Origin: Rhizobium freirei PRF 81
GTDB taxonomy: Bacteria; Pseudomonadota; Alphaproteobacteria; Rhizobiales; Rhizobiaceae
Direction of reading: 5' to 3'
Length of the DNA stretch: 64,000 nt
Assembly: GCF_000359745.1 (NCBI RefSeq)
Contig: NZ_AQHN01000054.1
Span: 143,288 to 207,287 of the forward strand
Part shown: positions 24,875-33,087 of the stretch, piece by piece
Layout: every line of letters starts with the position of its first letter
Numbering within the stretch: the first letter of the stretch is position 1
Translations under genes and position numbers: made by a program
The notes under the pieces: model-generated
What the model was told of the DNA's origin: nothing
Database searches by the model: none
What the model saw: only the letters and a program-made list of their open reading frames with translations

Positions 24875-25668
24875 GCCGCGCCTCCCAGATAGGCTTCGAT
24901 GACGCGCGGATCGCGGGCGACCTCCTCCGGCGTGCCCTCGCAGAGAAGCTGACCGCTCGCCATGACGAGCACGCGGTGACACAGGCGCGTCACCATATCG
25001 ATATTGTGCTCGATGAGCAGAAAGGTGACGCCGCGCTGATTGATATCGCGGATACGGTCGATGATCGTCTCGAGAAGCGTGGCGTTGACGCCCGCGGCGG
25101 GCTCATCGAGCAGGATAAGGGCCGGGTCGGCCATCATGACACGGGCAAGCTCGAGCAGCTTGCGCTGGCCGCCCGACAGGACGCGTGCCGGCTCATGCGC
25201 CAGGCGCGTCAGGTGAACGAGATCGAGCAGTTCCATCGCCTTTGCATGCGCGACCCTCTCCTGCTCGGCCACTTTCCACGGGCGCAGGAAATTCGACAGC
25301 AGGCGTTCGCCAGCCTGACCCTGGGCTGCCAGCATCACATTGTCGAGAAGCGTCAGATTGGGAAAGGGGCGTGGAATCTGGAACGTGCGTCCAAGACCGC
25401 GACCAATCCGGCGATAGGCACCCTCGCCTGCGACGGCAACACCGTTCAGGATGATCTCGCCGCTGCTCGGCGCGACACTGCCGGCCAGAAGATCGAACAT
25501 CGTCGTCTTGCCGGCGCCGTTGGGGCCGATCAAGCCGAGAATCTCGCCCTGGCGCACATCGAAGGACACGTCGTTGACGGCCATCAGGCCGCCGAAACGC
25601 CGCACCACGTTTCTTGCCGTCAGAACGGGCCGGGCTTCCTCCCCATGCCGTTCAGTTGTCGTACTCAT
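24871..25668 (-). CDS. Branched-chain-type ABC transporter ATPase, LivG-like, 265 aa
   Basis: Walker A GPNGAGKTTMFDLLAG, signature LSGGQRKLLELARVMMADP and Walker B LILLDEPAAGVN are present. The stretch GRGLGRTFQIPRPFPNLTLLDNVMLAAQ and the tail LCEGTPEEVARDPRVIEAYLG are typical of LivG. AGAGGG six bases before the ATG at 25668 sets the start. It is the first gene of the permease/ATPase operon, divergent from the GntR regulator. Confidence 0.88.
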   Translation of the reverse strand: MSTTTERHGEEARPVLTARNVVRRFGGLMAVNDVSFDVRQGEILGLIGPNGAGKTTMFDLLAGSVAPSSGEIILNGVAVAGEGAYRRIGRGLGRTFQIPRPFPNLTLLDNVMLAAQGQAGERLLSNFLRPWKVAEQERVAHAKAMELLDLVHLTRLAHEPARVLSGGQRKLLELARVMMADPALILLDEPAAGVNATLLETIIDRIRDINQRGVTFLLIEHNIDMVTRLCHRVLVMASGQLLCEGTPEEVARDPRVIEAYLGGAA

Positions 25669-25706
25669 GAGATCCCTCTGGCCGGAAAGCGATCGTTGCC
25701 GCTTCA

Positions 25707-25753
25707 CTGATTATTTGATTTGTGATCACACTTGCATTGATCACGCTAATCAG
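25707..25753. promoter_or_regulatory. Candidate GntR operator in the importer/regulator divergent promoter
   Basis: This 47-base tract has outer arms CTGATTA (25707-25713) and TAATCAG (25747-25753). It contains the palindrome TGTGATCACA at 25721-25730 and a second TGATCA at 25738-25743, centred 15 bases apart. It lies between the LivG-like start (25668) and the GntR start (25792). FCD-type GntR regulators bind short palindromes of this kind. Confidence 0.5.
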
Positions 25754-25791
25754 CTTTAATCTTCTTCGCAAGCCGAAAAAAGGGATTTCGA

Positions 25792-26526
25792 ATGCAAAAG
25801 GCCACCGCCGAGAAGAGCGATCCGATTGCCGCACAGCTTGCGCCCGTGGGTCGCGAAACGGTTCAGGACCGGGTCTATTTAGAGCTGCGCCGCGCCTTGA
25901 TCGGCGGCCTGTTCGAGCCGAGCCAGGTGCTGACGATCCGTGGCCTGGCCGATGCGCTGATGACCAGCACCATGCCGGTGCGCGAGGCGCTGGGCCGGCT
26001 GATTACCGAAAAGGCGCTGGAGGCCCTCCCCAACCGATCCGTTCGCGTGCCGCCGATTACGCTGGAGCGCATGGACGACCTTTTGCGTGCCCGCACCCTC
26101 ATCGAGGGCGAGGCGATCGCGCTTGCAGCCACCCGCATGACGTCGCGCCAGATCGCCACCATCGAGGCCATGCTTGGCGAATGGGACGAGATGCGCGCAC
26201 TGAAGCACAAGAAGGACGTCGACCGCGAAGTCACGCTCAACCAGGCCTTTCATTTCGAGATCTACCGGGCCTGCGGCTCGGCCGTGCTGATCCCGATGAT
26301 CGAAAGCCTGTGGCTGCAGTCCGGCCCCTGTATCCGCGTCGCTATCTACGCTTTCTCGGATGCCGGCGAGGTCGACACGGCCCATTATCACCGCACGATC
26401 GTCAAGGCGATCGCCGCGCAGGATGCCAAGGAAGCCCGCGATGCGCTGGTCGCAGACATCAGTCGGCCGTTCGCCTTCCTGCGCAGCAAACTGGAAGCAG
26501 AAGCCAAGGAGGGTATGTCCGTATGA
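25792..26526 (+). CDS. GntR-family regulator, FCD subfamily, 244 aa
   Basis: The N-terminal winged helix is VYLELRRALIGGLFEPSQVLTIRGLADALMTSTMPVREALGRLITEKALE. The C-terminal all-helical FCD ligand domain contains DLLRARTLIEGEAIALAA, then NQAFHFEIYRACGS and HYHRTIVKAIAAQDAKEARDAL, with the metal-binding aspartate/histidine positions of the group. It is the first gene of a plus-strand cassette and overlaps the next gene by ATGA. It probably senses the imported compound or an early intermediate. Confidence 0.88.
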   Translation: MQKATAEKSDPIAAQLAPVGRETVQDRVYLELRRALIGGLFEPSQVLTIRGLADALMTSTMPVREALGRLITEKALEALPNRSVRVPPITLERMDDLLRARTLIEGEAIALAATRMTSRQIATIEAMLGEWDEMRALKHKKDVDREVTLNQAFHFEIYRACGSAVLIPMIESLWLQSGPCIRVAIYAFSDAGEVDTAHYHRTIVKAIAAQDAKEARDALVADISRPFAFLRSKLEAEAKEGMSV

Positions 26527-27011
26527 GCCAACTCGCCGTCAAGATCTCCGAACCACGCTCCGGCCTCAGCGTCCTTGCGCCGCTGCTGGACGCAAAGGCG
26601 CCGGACAATGCCGCCTTTCTCTGGAGCTACCTCAGCGAACCGCACGTGGTCGGCGGCATCCATGCCATGTGGACCGGCCCGGAAATCTCCTGCCCGATCC
26701 CGCCAGCGCATCTTAGAGACACTTCCTATGCGAGCGCCCTCCCTGCGGAGAACGCAACGCTGACACCCCAGCCCGGCGATATCGTACTGAGCTATGTGCC
26801 GCCGCGCATGTGGGGCGGCAATCCCGATGCGATTTTCGATATCGGTCTGTTCTATGGACAGGGCGCCCGCCTGCTGTTCCCGATCGGCTGGCTTGCCGGC
26901 AGTGTCGTCGCGCAGGTACGCCCGGAGGAGCGCGAGCACTTCGCGGCGGCTTGCGGCGTTATCCGCCGCAACGGCGCCTGCGACGTCACCTTCGAACGCG
27001 CGGAGATCTGA
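26523..27011 (+). CDS. DUF3830-like (cyclophilin-fold) protein, 162 aa
   Basis: The protein resembles the DUF3830 group: NAAFLWSYLSEPHVVGGIHAMWTGPEISCPIP, then LTPQPGDIVLSYVPPRMWGGNPDAIFDIGLFYGQGARLLFPIGWLAGSVVAQV. These small beta-barrel proteins have no established activity. The start overlaps the GntR stop (ATGA), so the two are translationally coupled. There is no signal peptide, so it acts in the cytoplasm. The cassette context suggests a part in handling the imported substrate. Confidence 0.65.
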   Translation: MSQLAVKISEPRSGLSVLAPLLDAKAPDNAAFLWSYLSEPHVVGGIHAMWTGPEISCPIPPAHLRDTSYASALPAENATLTPQPGDIVLSYVPPRMWGGNPDAIFDIGLFYGQGARLLFPIGWLAGSVVAQVRPEEREHFAAACGVIRRNGACDVTFERAEI

Positions 27012-27012
27012 G

Positions 27013-27366
27013 ATGACAGCCGCAGCCGATGACAGTTTCGAGCTGTTCGATCTCAGGGTCGAGGCCGTCATTCCCGAGGGCGGGCCGATCTATTGCGGCG
27101 CAAAGCCTGGTGACTATTTCGAACTCAAGGGTGAAATGCTGTCCCTGCCACCAGGCCAAGGCTTTTCGATTTACTCCATTTCAGCCGTCCTGCCGCTGCT
27201 CGCGGCGAAGCAGCGGCCGACCCACAAGAACGATTGGATGACATCGGACGCGGAGATCGCCTGCCCCGACCCGAACTGCGCAAGCAGGCTGCGGATCGTC
27301 AGGACGGGCAAGCGGCGGTTCAGCCATGCCCAAACGACGGCCGTGCCGTTGCCTGAAGGAGAATGA
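27013..27366 (+). CDS. TIGR04076-like small protein, 117 aa
   Basis: FDLRVEAVIPEGGPIYCGAKPGDYFELKGEMLSLPPGQGFSIYSISAVLPLLAAKQR, then a C-terminal part with CPDPNCASRLRIVR, fits the uncharacterised TIGR04076 family, whose members often sit beside aldo/keto reductases. Two cysteines (CPDPNC) could bind metal. The start follows the DUF3830-like stop by one base and the stop overlaps the next start by ATGA. No function is established. Confidence 0.6.
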   Translation: MTAAADDSFELFDLRVEAVIPEGGPIYCGAKPGDYFELKGEMLSLPPGQGFSIYSISAVLPLLAAKQRPTHKNDWMTSDAEIACPDPNCASRLRIVRTGKRRFSHAQTTAVPLPEGE

Positions 27367-28427
27367 ACCGCATGACCGCCAAGACCTTTGAGCTCAGCCC
27401 CGGATACCATATCTCCCGCGTCATCCGCGGCGGCTGGCAGCTTGCCGGAGGGCACGGCGCCATCGATCGCACCCAGGCCGTGACCGACCTGATCGCCGCT
27501 TTCGACGTCGGTATCCGTACCTATGACTGCGCCGATATCTACACCGGCGTCGAGGAGCTGATCGGCGAAGCGCGCGAGCGGCTTCGCAACGAACGCGGAG
27601 CCGAAGCGGCTGGGGCCATGAAAGTCCACACCAAGCTGGTTCCGGATCTGGAAAAGCTCGCCTCGATCAATCGCGACTACATTCGCGGCATCGTCGACAA
27701 GTCTCTGCGCAAGCTGAAGACCGAACAACTCGACCTGGTGCAGTTTCACTGGTGGGACTATTCGCTGTCGGGCTATCTCGACGCGCTCGGCTGGCTTGAC
27801 GAGATGCGCCGGGAAGGCAAGGTTCGGAATGTCGGCACGACGAATTTCGATACGCCGCATATCGCCGAGATCCTCACCGCCGGCATCCCCCTGGTCAGCC
27901 AGCAACTGCAATATTCGGTTCTCGACCAGCGGCCAACGCATGGGCTTGCGCAGCTGGCAGCCAAGAACGATGTGAAATTCCTCTGCTACGGCTCGGTGGC
28001 CGGCGGCTTCCTGAGCGACAAATGGCTGGGGCAGCCGGAGCCGGACATGCCGCTCGAGAACCGCTCGCTCGTCAAATACAAGCTGATCATCGATGATTTC
28101 GGCGGCTGGGAGCTGTTCCAATCGCTGCTTGGCACGCTAAAGGCCATCGGCAATAGGTATGGTGTCGATATCGCCACCATTGCCAGCACTTGGGTGCTGG
28201 AGCAGCCGCAGGTCGCCGCCGTCATCGTCGGCGCCCGCAACAAGGCACATGCGCTCGCCAATGCCAAGATCATGGATATCGTACTCTCGGATGAAGACCG
28301 TCGGCAGATCTCCGGCATCATCGCCCAAGGCCCGGGCCTTGAAGGCGACGTCTATACGCTGGAGCGCGATCGCACCGGCAGGCATGGTTCGATCATGCAT
28401 TACAACCTCAATGCGGGGAAAGTATGA
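27363..28427 (+). CDS. Aldo/keto reductase, 354 aa
   Basis: This is an NADPH-dependent aldo/keto reductase barrel with the catalytic tetrad visible: the aspartate and tyrosine in TYDCADIYTGVE, the lysine in KVHTKLVPDL and the histidine in FHWWDYSLSGYL. The cofactor end has STWVLEQPQVAAVIVGARNKAH. It would reduce, or oxidise, a carbonyl on the substrate of this cassette, which is unknown. Both ends overlap their neighbours by four bases. The tail YTLERDRTGRHGSIMHYNLN is longer than in most family members. Confidence 0.88.
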   Translation: MNRMTAKTFELSPGYHISRVIRGGWQLAGGHGAIDRTQAVTDLIAAFDVGIRTYDCADIYTGVEELIGEARERLRNERGAEAAGAMKVHTKLVPDLEKLASINRDYIRGIVDKSLRKLKTEQLDLVQFHWWDYSLSGYLDALGWLDEMRREGKVRNVGTTNFDTPHIAEILTAGIPLVSQQLQYSVLDQRPTHGLAQLAAKNDVKFLCYGSVAGGFLSDKWLGQPEPDMPLENRSLVKYKLIIDDFGGWELFQSLLGTLKAIGNRYGVDIATIASTWVLEQPQVAAVIVGARNKAHALANAKIMDIVLSDEDRRQISGIIAQGPGLEGDVYTLERDRTGRHGSIMHYNLNAGKV

Positions 28428-28852
28428 GCCAGGAACCGTCTCTCTTTCAAAAGGTCAGCGCCGAGGTCTTCGATTTCCATCGCTTCTTCGAGGGATGGTA
28501 CAATGCCGCAACAGCAGACAGCATCGATTTCGGCCGCTGCGAGCGCGCATTCGGTCGGGCTTTTCACATGATCCCGCCGACCGGGCGCGTCTTCGACCGC
28601 GCGGAGACCATCGAGCTAATCCGGGCAAACCGAGCGACTTTTCAGGGCAATTTCACTATCGAGATTTCGGATATCCGCGCGGGCTATGAAACCGCTGATA
28701 CGATCGTCCTGACCTATATCGAGGCTCAGTCGCGCGCCGGCAAATACAGCCGGCGTCAGGCAAGCGCGCTTTTCACCGCAAGTTCATCGGCACCCAACGG
28801 CGTCGAATGGCAGCATCTGCATGAAACCTGGCTGCAGATGCCGGAGACCTGA
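28424..28852 (+). CDS. NTF2-like (SnoaL-type) hypothetical protein, 142 aa
   Basis: Length, the repeated aromatic-rich strands (FEGWYNAATAD; GNFTIEISDIRAGYETADTIVLTYIEAQSR) and the terminal WQHLHETWLQMP resemble small NTF2-fold proteins of the SnoaL/DUF4440 type. Such proteins act as isomerases, hydrolases or ligand-binding accessory domains. Here it is coupled to the aldo/keto reductase by ATGA. I infer a role in the same pathway only from position. Confidence 0.6.
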   Translation: MSQEPSLFQKVSAEVFDFHRFFEGWYNAATADSIDFGRCERAFGRAFHMIPPTGRVFDRAETIELIRANRATFQGNFTIEISDIRAGYETADTIVLTYIEAQSRAGKYSRRQASALFTASSSAPNGVEWQHLHETWLQMPET

Positions 28853-28904
28853 CAGGTTCGCAAAACCAGAAATGAAAATCGTTGACCGAACAAGGGGAAC
28901 AAAG

Positions 28905-30161
28905 ATGAAGAAGACGATATTTCAAATCACGACGGCTCTGGCCCTTCTCGCCGCAGCCGGCGCCGCCAATGCCGCCGACTGCAAAGTGACGGTCGGCCTC
29001 GTGATGGAACTGACCGGCCCCGCCGGCGAATATGGCCAGGCGGGCGCAAAATCCGTCGAGATGGCTTTCCGTGATATCAACGCCGCCGGCGGCGTTCACG
29101 GCTGCGATCTGGCAACAGATACCCGTGACAGCCAGAGCCAGGGCAATGTCGCCGTCGACGCCGCCACTCAGCTCGTGCAGGTCAAGAAAGTGCCGGCCAT
29201 CATCGGCGGTATTATTTCCTCGGTGACCATCCCGATCCTGACCTCGGTCACCGCGCCGGCCAAGATCGTGCAGGTATCGCCCGCCGCCTCCTCGCCGACG
29301 CTGACCTCTCTCGGGCGCGACGGCAAGACCAACGGCATCTTCTTCCGCACCATCACGTCGGATTCGCTGCAGGGCATCGCGGCCGCCAAATATGCGATCG
29401 ACAAGGGTTTCAAGAAGCTGGCGATCATCCACGTCAACAACGATTTCGGCGTCAACATGGTCGCCGAATTCTCAAAGGCCTATAAGGCGCTCGGCGGCAC
29501 GATCGTGTCGACCACGCCATATAACGAGAAGCAGTCGAGCTACGCTTCGGAAGTCACCGCCGGCATGGCCGGCAGCCCGGACGGCCTCTATCTTGTCAGC
29601 ACGCCGGTCGACGGTGCGACCATCGCCCGCACCTGGATCTCGCAGGGCGGTCCGCAGAAATTCCTGCTCAATGACGGCATGAACAGCCCTGACTTCATCG
29701 ACTCAGTCGGAGCGGATTACCTCAAGGATGCCTACGGCACTTCGTCCGGCACGACGCCGACGCCGTCGACCGACTACTTCAACAAGAACTATAAGACGTT
29801 CTCCGGCATCGAGCCTTCCAATCCGGCCGCAGACCGCGCCTATGATGCCGGCGCGATCGTCGGTCTTGCTCTGGCCATTACCGGCAACGACACCTCCAAG
29901 CTGAAGGAGGCGATCTTTAAGGTCGTCGACCCGAAGGGCACGCCGATCTATGCTGGCAAGGAAGAGTTCGCCAAGGCGCTCGGCCTGATCAAGGAAGGTA
30001 AGCCGATCCGCTATGAAGGCGTCATCGGGCCGGTTTCCTTCGATCAGTACGGCGACATCACCGGTCCCTTCCGCCTTTGGAAGATCGCCGACGGCAAGGT
30101 CACGACCGATGGCGAGCTGAAGATGGAAGACGTCTCGGCTCTCAAGGACAAGATCAAGTAA
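28905..30161 (+). CDS. Branched-chain-type ABC transporter substrate-binding protein, 418 aa
   Basis: The signal peptide MKKTIFQITTALALLAAAGAANA is followed by a mature type I periplasmic binding protein of the LivK group: VTVGLVMELTGPAGEYGQAGAKSVEMAFRDINAAGG, and later FFRTITSDSLQGIAAAKYAIDKGFKKLAIIHVNNDFG. It should deliver the ligand to the LivHMGF-like permease and ATPases encoded divergently 3 kb upstream. AGGGG lies ahead of the ATG. Family members bind many ligands, so the substrate is not assigned. Confidence 0.88.
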   Translation: MKKTIFQITTALALLAAAGAANAADCKVTVGLVMELTGPAGEYGQAGAKSVEMAFRDINAAGGVHGCDLATDTRDSQSQGNVAVDAATQLVQVKKVPAIIGGIISSVTIPILTSVTAPAKIVQVSPAASSPTLTSLGRDGKTNGIFFRTITSDSLQGIAAAKYAIDKGFKKLAIIHVNNDFGVNMVAEFSKAYKALGGTIVSTTPYNEKQSSYASEVTAGMAGSPDGLYLVSTPVDGATIARTWISQGGPQKFLLNDGMNSPDFIDSVGADYLKDAYGTSSGTTPTPSTDYFNKNYKTFSGIEPSNPAADRAYDAGAIVGLALAITGNDTSKLKEAIFKVVDPKGTPIYAGKEEFAKALGLIKEGKPIRYEGVIGPVSFDQYGDITGPFRLWKIADGKVTTDGELKMEDVSALKDKIK

Positions 30162-30184
30162 GCAGTCATTCCACCTTCGAAACT

Positions 30185-30212
30185 GCGAGGCGCACCGATC
30201 GGAGCGCCTCGC
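30185..30212 (+). terminator. Hairpin after the binding-protein gene
   Basis: The stem GCGAGGCGC / GCGCCTCGC has a ten-base loop, 24 bases after the stop codon. No T run follows, so it may be a pause site, an mRNA 3'-end stabiliser or a weak terminator. Confidence 0.4.
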
Positions 30213-30295
30213 GTGAAAACATCCCGGCGCAATCCCTGCAGCGGCTGACCTGTCGTGACAGCCATCTGGCATAGTTATTGAGAGATCGTCCGCTA

Positions 30296-31594
30296 ATGCC
30301 CGGCCAAGCTGCCCGCCCCATCAATCCGACCTTGTGGACGCTGACGGCCGGACGCGCGCCTGAGCTTTCTCGCGACCTGCCTTCCCGCTGCGACGTTGTC
30401 GTGATCGGCGGCGGCTTCACCGGCTTGACCGCCGCGCTTCATCTCGCCCGCGCCGGCCGTTCGGTCACGATCCTTGAGGCCGGGCAATTGGGCGCCGGTG
30501 CGAGCGGCATGAATGCCGGCTTCGTGGTTCCGAATTTCGCCAAGGCCGACCCCGCGACCGTCCGCCGGAAGCTCTCGCGCGATAAGGCCGATGCCCTGCT
30601 GTCACTCGTCGGCTCGGGCGCCGACGAGGTCTTTGCGACCATTGCAGAGGCGAATATTTCCTGCGACGCCGCGCAAACCGGCTGGCTGCAGCCGGCCTAT
30701 GGCGAAGATATGGCTCAGATCCTGCGCCAACGGGCAAAGGATTGGGCGGAACTCGGCCGCCCTGTCGAATTTCTCGACGCCGGCGCCATCCGAGGCGAAA
30801 CAGGGATGGGTATCTATTCCGGAGCATTGCTCGACCATTCCGGCGGCACCATCCACCCTTTGAACTACCTCTACGGGCTTGCGCGTGCGGTAACGCAGCG
30901 CGGCGGCGTAATCCGCGAGAACAGTAGAGTTGACAGCGTTAAGCGAGATGGCGGCGGCTGGTGCGTCGGCCTTACGGGTCATGAAATCGAGGCTGATACC
31001 GTCCTTCTCGCCACCAACGCCTTTACCGACGGAATAGCCGCGCGCATGGGCAAAACCGGCGTGCCGCTCAGGGTCTATCAGGTGGCGACGAAGCCGATCG
31101 ATGCCGAAACCGTTGCACGCATAGCACCGCATCGGCGTCCCGTCGGCGATACGCGCTCCAACCTTTTCACCTACCGGCTCGATCGCGATGACAGGCTGAT
31201 CAGTGGCGGCATGGCGATCAACCCGATCGGCGCCTTCGAGCGTGTCGGCCGCGCCGTCGTCGACCGGCTCGCATCGGAGCTGCGCCTGCCGCGCCATCCG
31301 GGTATCGAGATCGTCTGGACTGGGACGGCAATCATGACGCCGGACTTCCTGCCGCGCCTCTATCGGTTCGGCGAAGGTTTCTTCGGAGGCATCGGCTGCA
31401 ACGGTCGCGGCATAGCTATGACGGCCCAGCTCGGTCGGACCCTTGCGCGACTGGCGCTCGGCGAGCCGTTAGAGTCCCTGCCGATCCCGCTTCAATCGAG
31501 CCGACCGCTGCCGTTTCACAGGTTCATGCCCCTCGTCGCGTCGCTCGCGCTGGCGCATGCGCGCTTTGAAGACTGGCGCACCGGACGCCGGTAG
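30296..31594 (+). CDS. FAD-dependent amine/amino-acid oxidoreductase (DAO family), 432 aa
   Basis: The dinucleotide-binding start CDVVVIGGGFTGLTAALHLARAGRSVTILEAGQLGAGASGMNAGFV and the C-terminal GFFGGIGCNGRGIAMTAQLGRTLARLALG are those of the DAO family near gamma-glutamylputrescine oxidases. It would oxidise an amine or amino acid with FAD. The ATG at 30296 is chosen over a TTG at 30278 because GAGAGATCG lies before it. It follows the binding-protein gene by 134 bases with a hairpin between, so it may be a downstream member of the same catabolic cassette. Confidence 0.8.
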   Translation: MPGQAARPINPTLWTLTAGRAPELSRDLPSRCDVVVIGGGFTGLTAALHLARAGRSVTILEAGQLGAGASGMNAGFVVPNFAKADPATVRRKLSRDKADALLSLVGSGADEVFATIAEANISCDAAQTGWLQPAYGEDMAQILRQRAKDWAELGRPVEFLDAGAIRGETGMGIYSGALLDHSGGTIHPLNYLYGLARAVTQRGGVIRENSRVDSVKRDGGGWCVGLTGHEIEADTVLLATNAFTDGIAARMGKTGVPLRVYQVATKPIDAETVARIAPHRRPVGDTRSNLFTYRLDRDDRLISGGMAINPIGAFERVGRAVVDRLASELRLPRHPGIEIVWTGTAIMTPDFLPRLYRFGEGFFGGIGCNGRGIAMTAQLGRTLARLALGEPLESLPIPLQSSRPLPFHRFMPLVASLALAHARFEDWRTGRR

Positions 31595-31645
31595 CAGGCA
31601 AGCGGAGCCAATCATCAATCATGTCGGCAGCAATTGCCCATTAAG

Positions 31646-31653
31646 TCTATAGA
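31646..31653. promoter_or_regulatory. TCTATAGA palindrome upstream of the SfnB-like gene
   Basis: This eight-base palindrome lies in an A+T-rich tract about 105 bases before the SfnB-like start. A related CTAT-TTT-ATAG element occurs near 37399, upstream of a binding-protein gene in the same sulfur-type region. It may be a shared operator; the motif is short and could be chance. Confidence 0.3.
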
Positions 31654-31757
31654 TAAAGAAATTAAGAAGCGGCCGCATCCGCAAAAACGAAATGCCTTTT
31701 CTCGCGGCTGGGCTTTGAATGCTGCATCGTGGCGCCGAATGAAATCGGAGTCCGCCC

Positions 31758-32975
31758 ATGAACGCGCAATTGCATCACATCAACACCAAACAGCCTGAGG
31801 CGGCCTTGCTTGAGAGCGAGCAACACGCGCTCGCCGTCGCGCAGGAGCTCGCCGCACGCTTTGCTGTGACCGCCTCGGAGCGAGACAGCGAAAGGCTGCT
31901 TCCATTTGACGAGATGGATGCGCTGTCGCGATCCGGTCTGCTCGCGATTACCGTTCCGGAGGAATATGGCGGGCTGGATGTCTCGAATGCAACGCTGGCG
32001 GAGATCACGGCGATCCTGGCACAGGCCGATGGCTCGATCGGGCAGATCCCGCAGAACCATTTCTATATCCTCGAAGCTCTGCGCATCGACGGTTCTGAAG
32101 ACCAGAAACGCTACTTCTTCGGCCGCGCATTGGCGGGCGACCGGTTCGGCAATGCTCTATCCGAGCGCGGTACGAAGACGGTCGGTCACTATAACACCCG
32201 CATCAACAGCGATGGTCCCGGCTATCGCATCAACGGTCGCAAGTTCTATTCGACGGGCGTTCTCTTTGCCGATTGGGTCACCGTCTTCGCGCTGGATGAA
32301 GCCGACAAGCTGGTCATGGCTTTCGTTCCGCAGGGTACGGAAGGCGTCGAAATCATCGACGATTGGGATGGCTTCGGGCAGCGCACCACCGGCAGCGGCA
32401 CCACGGTTCTCAACAATGTCTATGTGAATGCCGATCACGTCGTCCCCCACCACAAGGGTTTCGAGCGGGCGACGACGATCGGTTCTGTCGGTCAGATCAT
32501 CCACGCCGGCATCGATCTCGGCATTGCCAGAGCTGCCTTTGCCGAAACGCTGGATTTCGTGAAAACCAGGGCGCGTCCCTGGACGGATAGCGGTGTCGAG
32601 CGCGCTAGCGACGATCCACTGACGATCGCCAAGGTCGGCCAGATCGCTATCCGGCTGGAAGCGGCAACCGCGACCATCGAGCGTGCCGGACGCAAGGTCG
32701 ATGCAGCCCAGGTCGAAACGACGGAGAAGAGAGTGGTCGAGGCGACCCTTGCCGTTGCGGCAGCCAAGGTGCTGACGACGGAGATCGCCATCGAAGCGAC
32801 GAACACGCTGTTCGAACTTGCCGGAACTGCCTCGGTTAAACTCGACCTTAATCTCGACCGACACTGGCGCAATGCCCGCACGCACACATTGCACGACCCG
32901 GTCCGCTGGAAATATCACGTCGTCGGCAACTACCACTTAAACGACGTCATCCCGCCGAAGAACGGCGCGCTCTGA
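31758..32975 (+). CDS. SfnB-family acyl-CoA dehydrogenase-like flavoprotein (sulfur acquisition), 405 aa
   Basis: The protein has the acyl-CoA dehydrogenase fold without the usual acyl-CoA catalytic context: LLAITVPEEYGGLDVSNATLAEITAILAQADGSIGQIPQNH, GYRINGRKFYSTGVLFADWVTVFA, GFGQRTTGSGTTVLNNV, and the C-terminal RHWRNARTHTLHDPVRWKYHVVGNY typical of the SfnB/DszC group. These enzymes are linked to sulfone and other organosulfur use, often with LLM monooxygenases. GGAG precedes the ATG. A second member of the group lies on the other strand at 34733. Confidence 0.83.
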   Translation: MNAQLHHINTKQPEAALLESEQHALAVAQELAARFAVTASERDSERLLPFDEMDALSRSGLLAITVPEEYGGLDVSNATLAEITAILAQADGSIGQIPQNHFYILEALRIDGSEDQKRYFFGRALAGDRFGNALSERGTKTVGHYNTRINSDGPGYRINGRKFYSTGVLFADWVTVFALDEADKLVMAFVPQGTEGVEIIDDWDGFGQRTTGSGTTVLNNVYVNADHVVPHHKGFERATTIGSVGQIIHAGIDLGIARAAFAETLDFVKTRARPWTDSGVERASDDPLTIAKVGQIAIRLEAATATIERAGRKVDAAQVETTEKRVVEATLAVAAAKVLTTEIAIEATNTLFELAGTASVKLDLNLDRHWRNARTHTLHDPVRWKYHVVGNYHLNDVIPPKNGAL

Positions 32976-33087
32976 CGGAGACCTAAATGGTGCCTCGTTG
33001 GCCGATGGGAATGAATAGCCGCCCGCATAAGAAAGCGGCTTGAAAGCATCTGGGCGCTCTCAAACCGCTATCTTTGCATATCTGGCG

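Noticed and set aside
33017..33040. AGCCGC / GCGGCT hairpin between the SfnB-like and NCS2 genes
   Set aside because: The stem is short, the loop is 12 bases and no T run follows.
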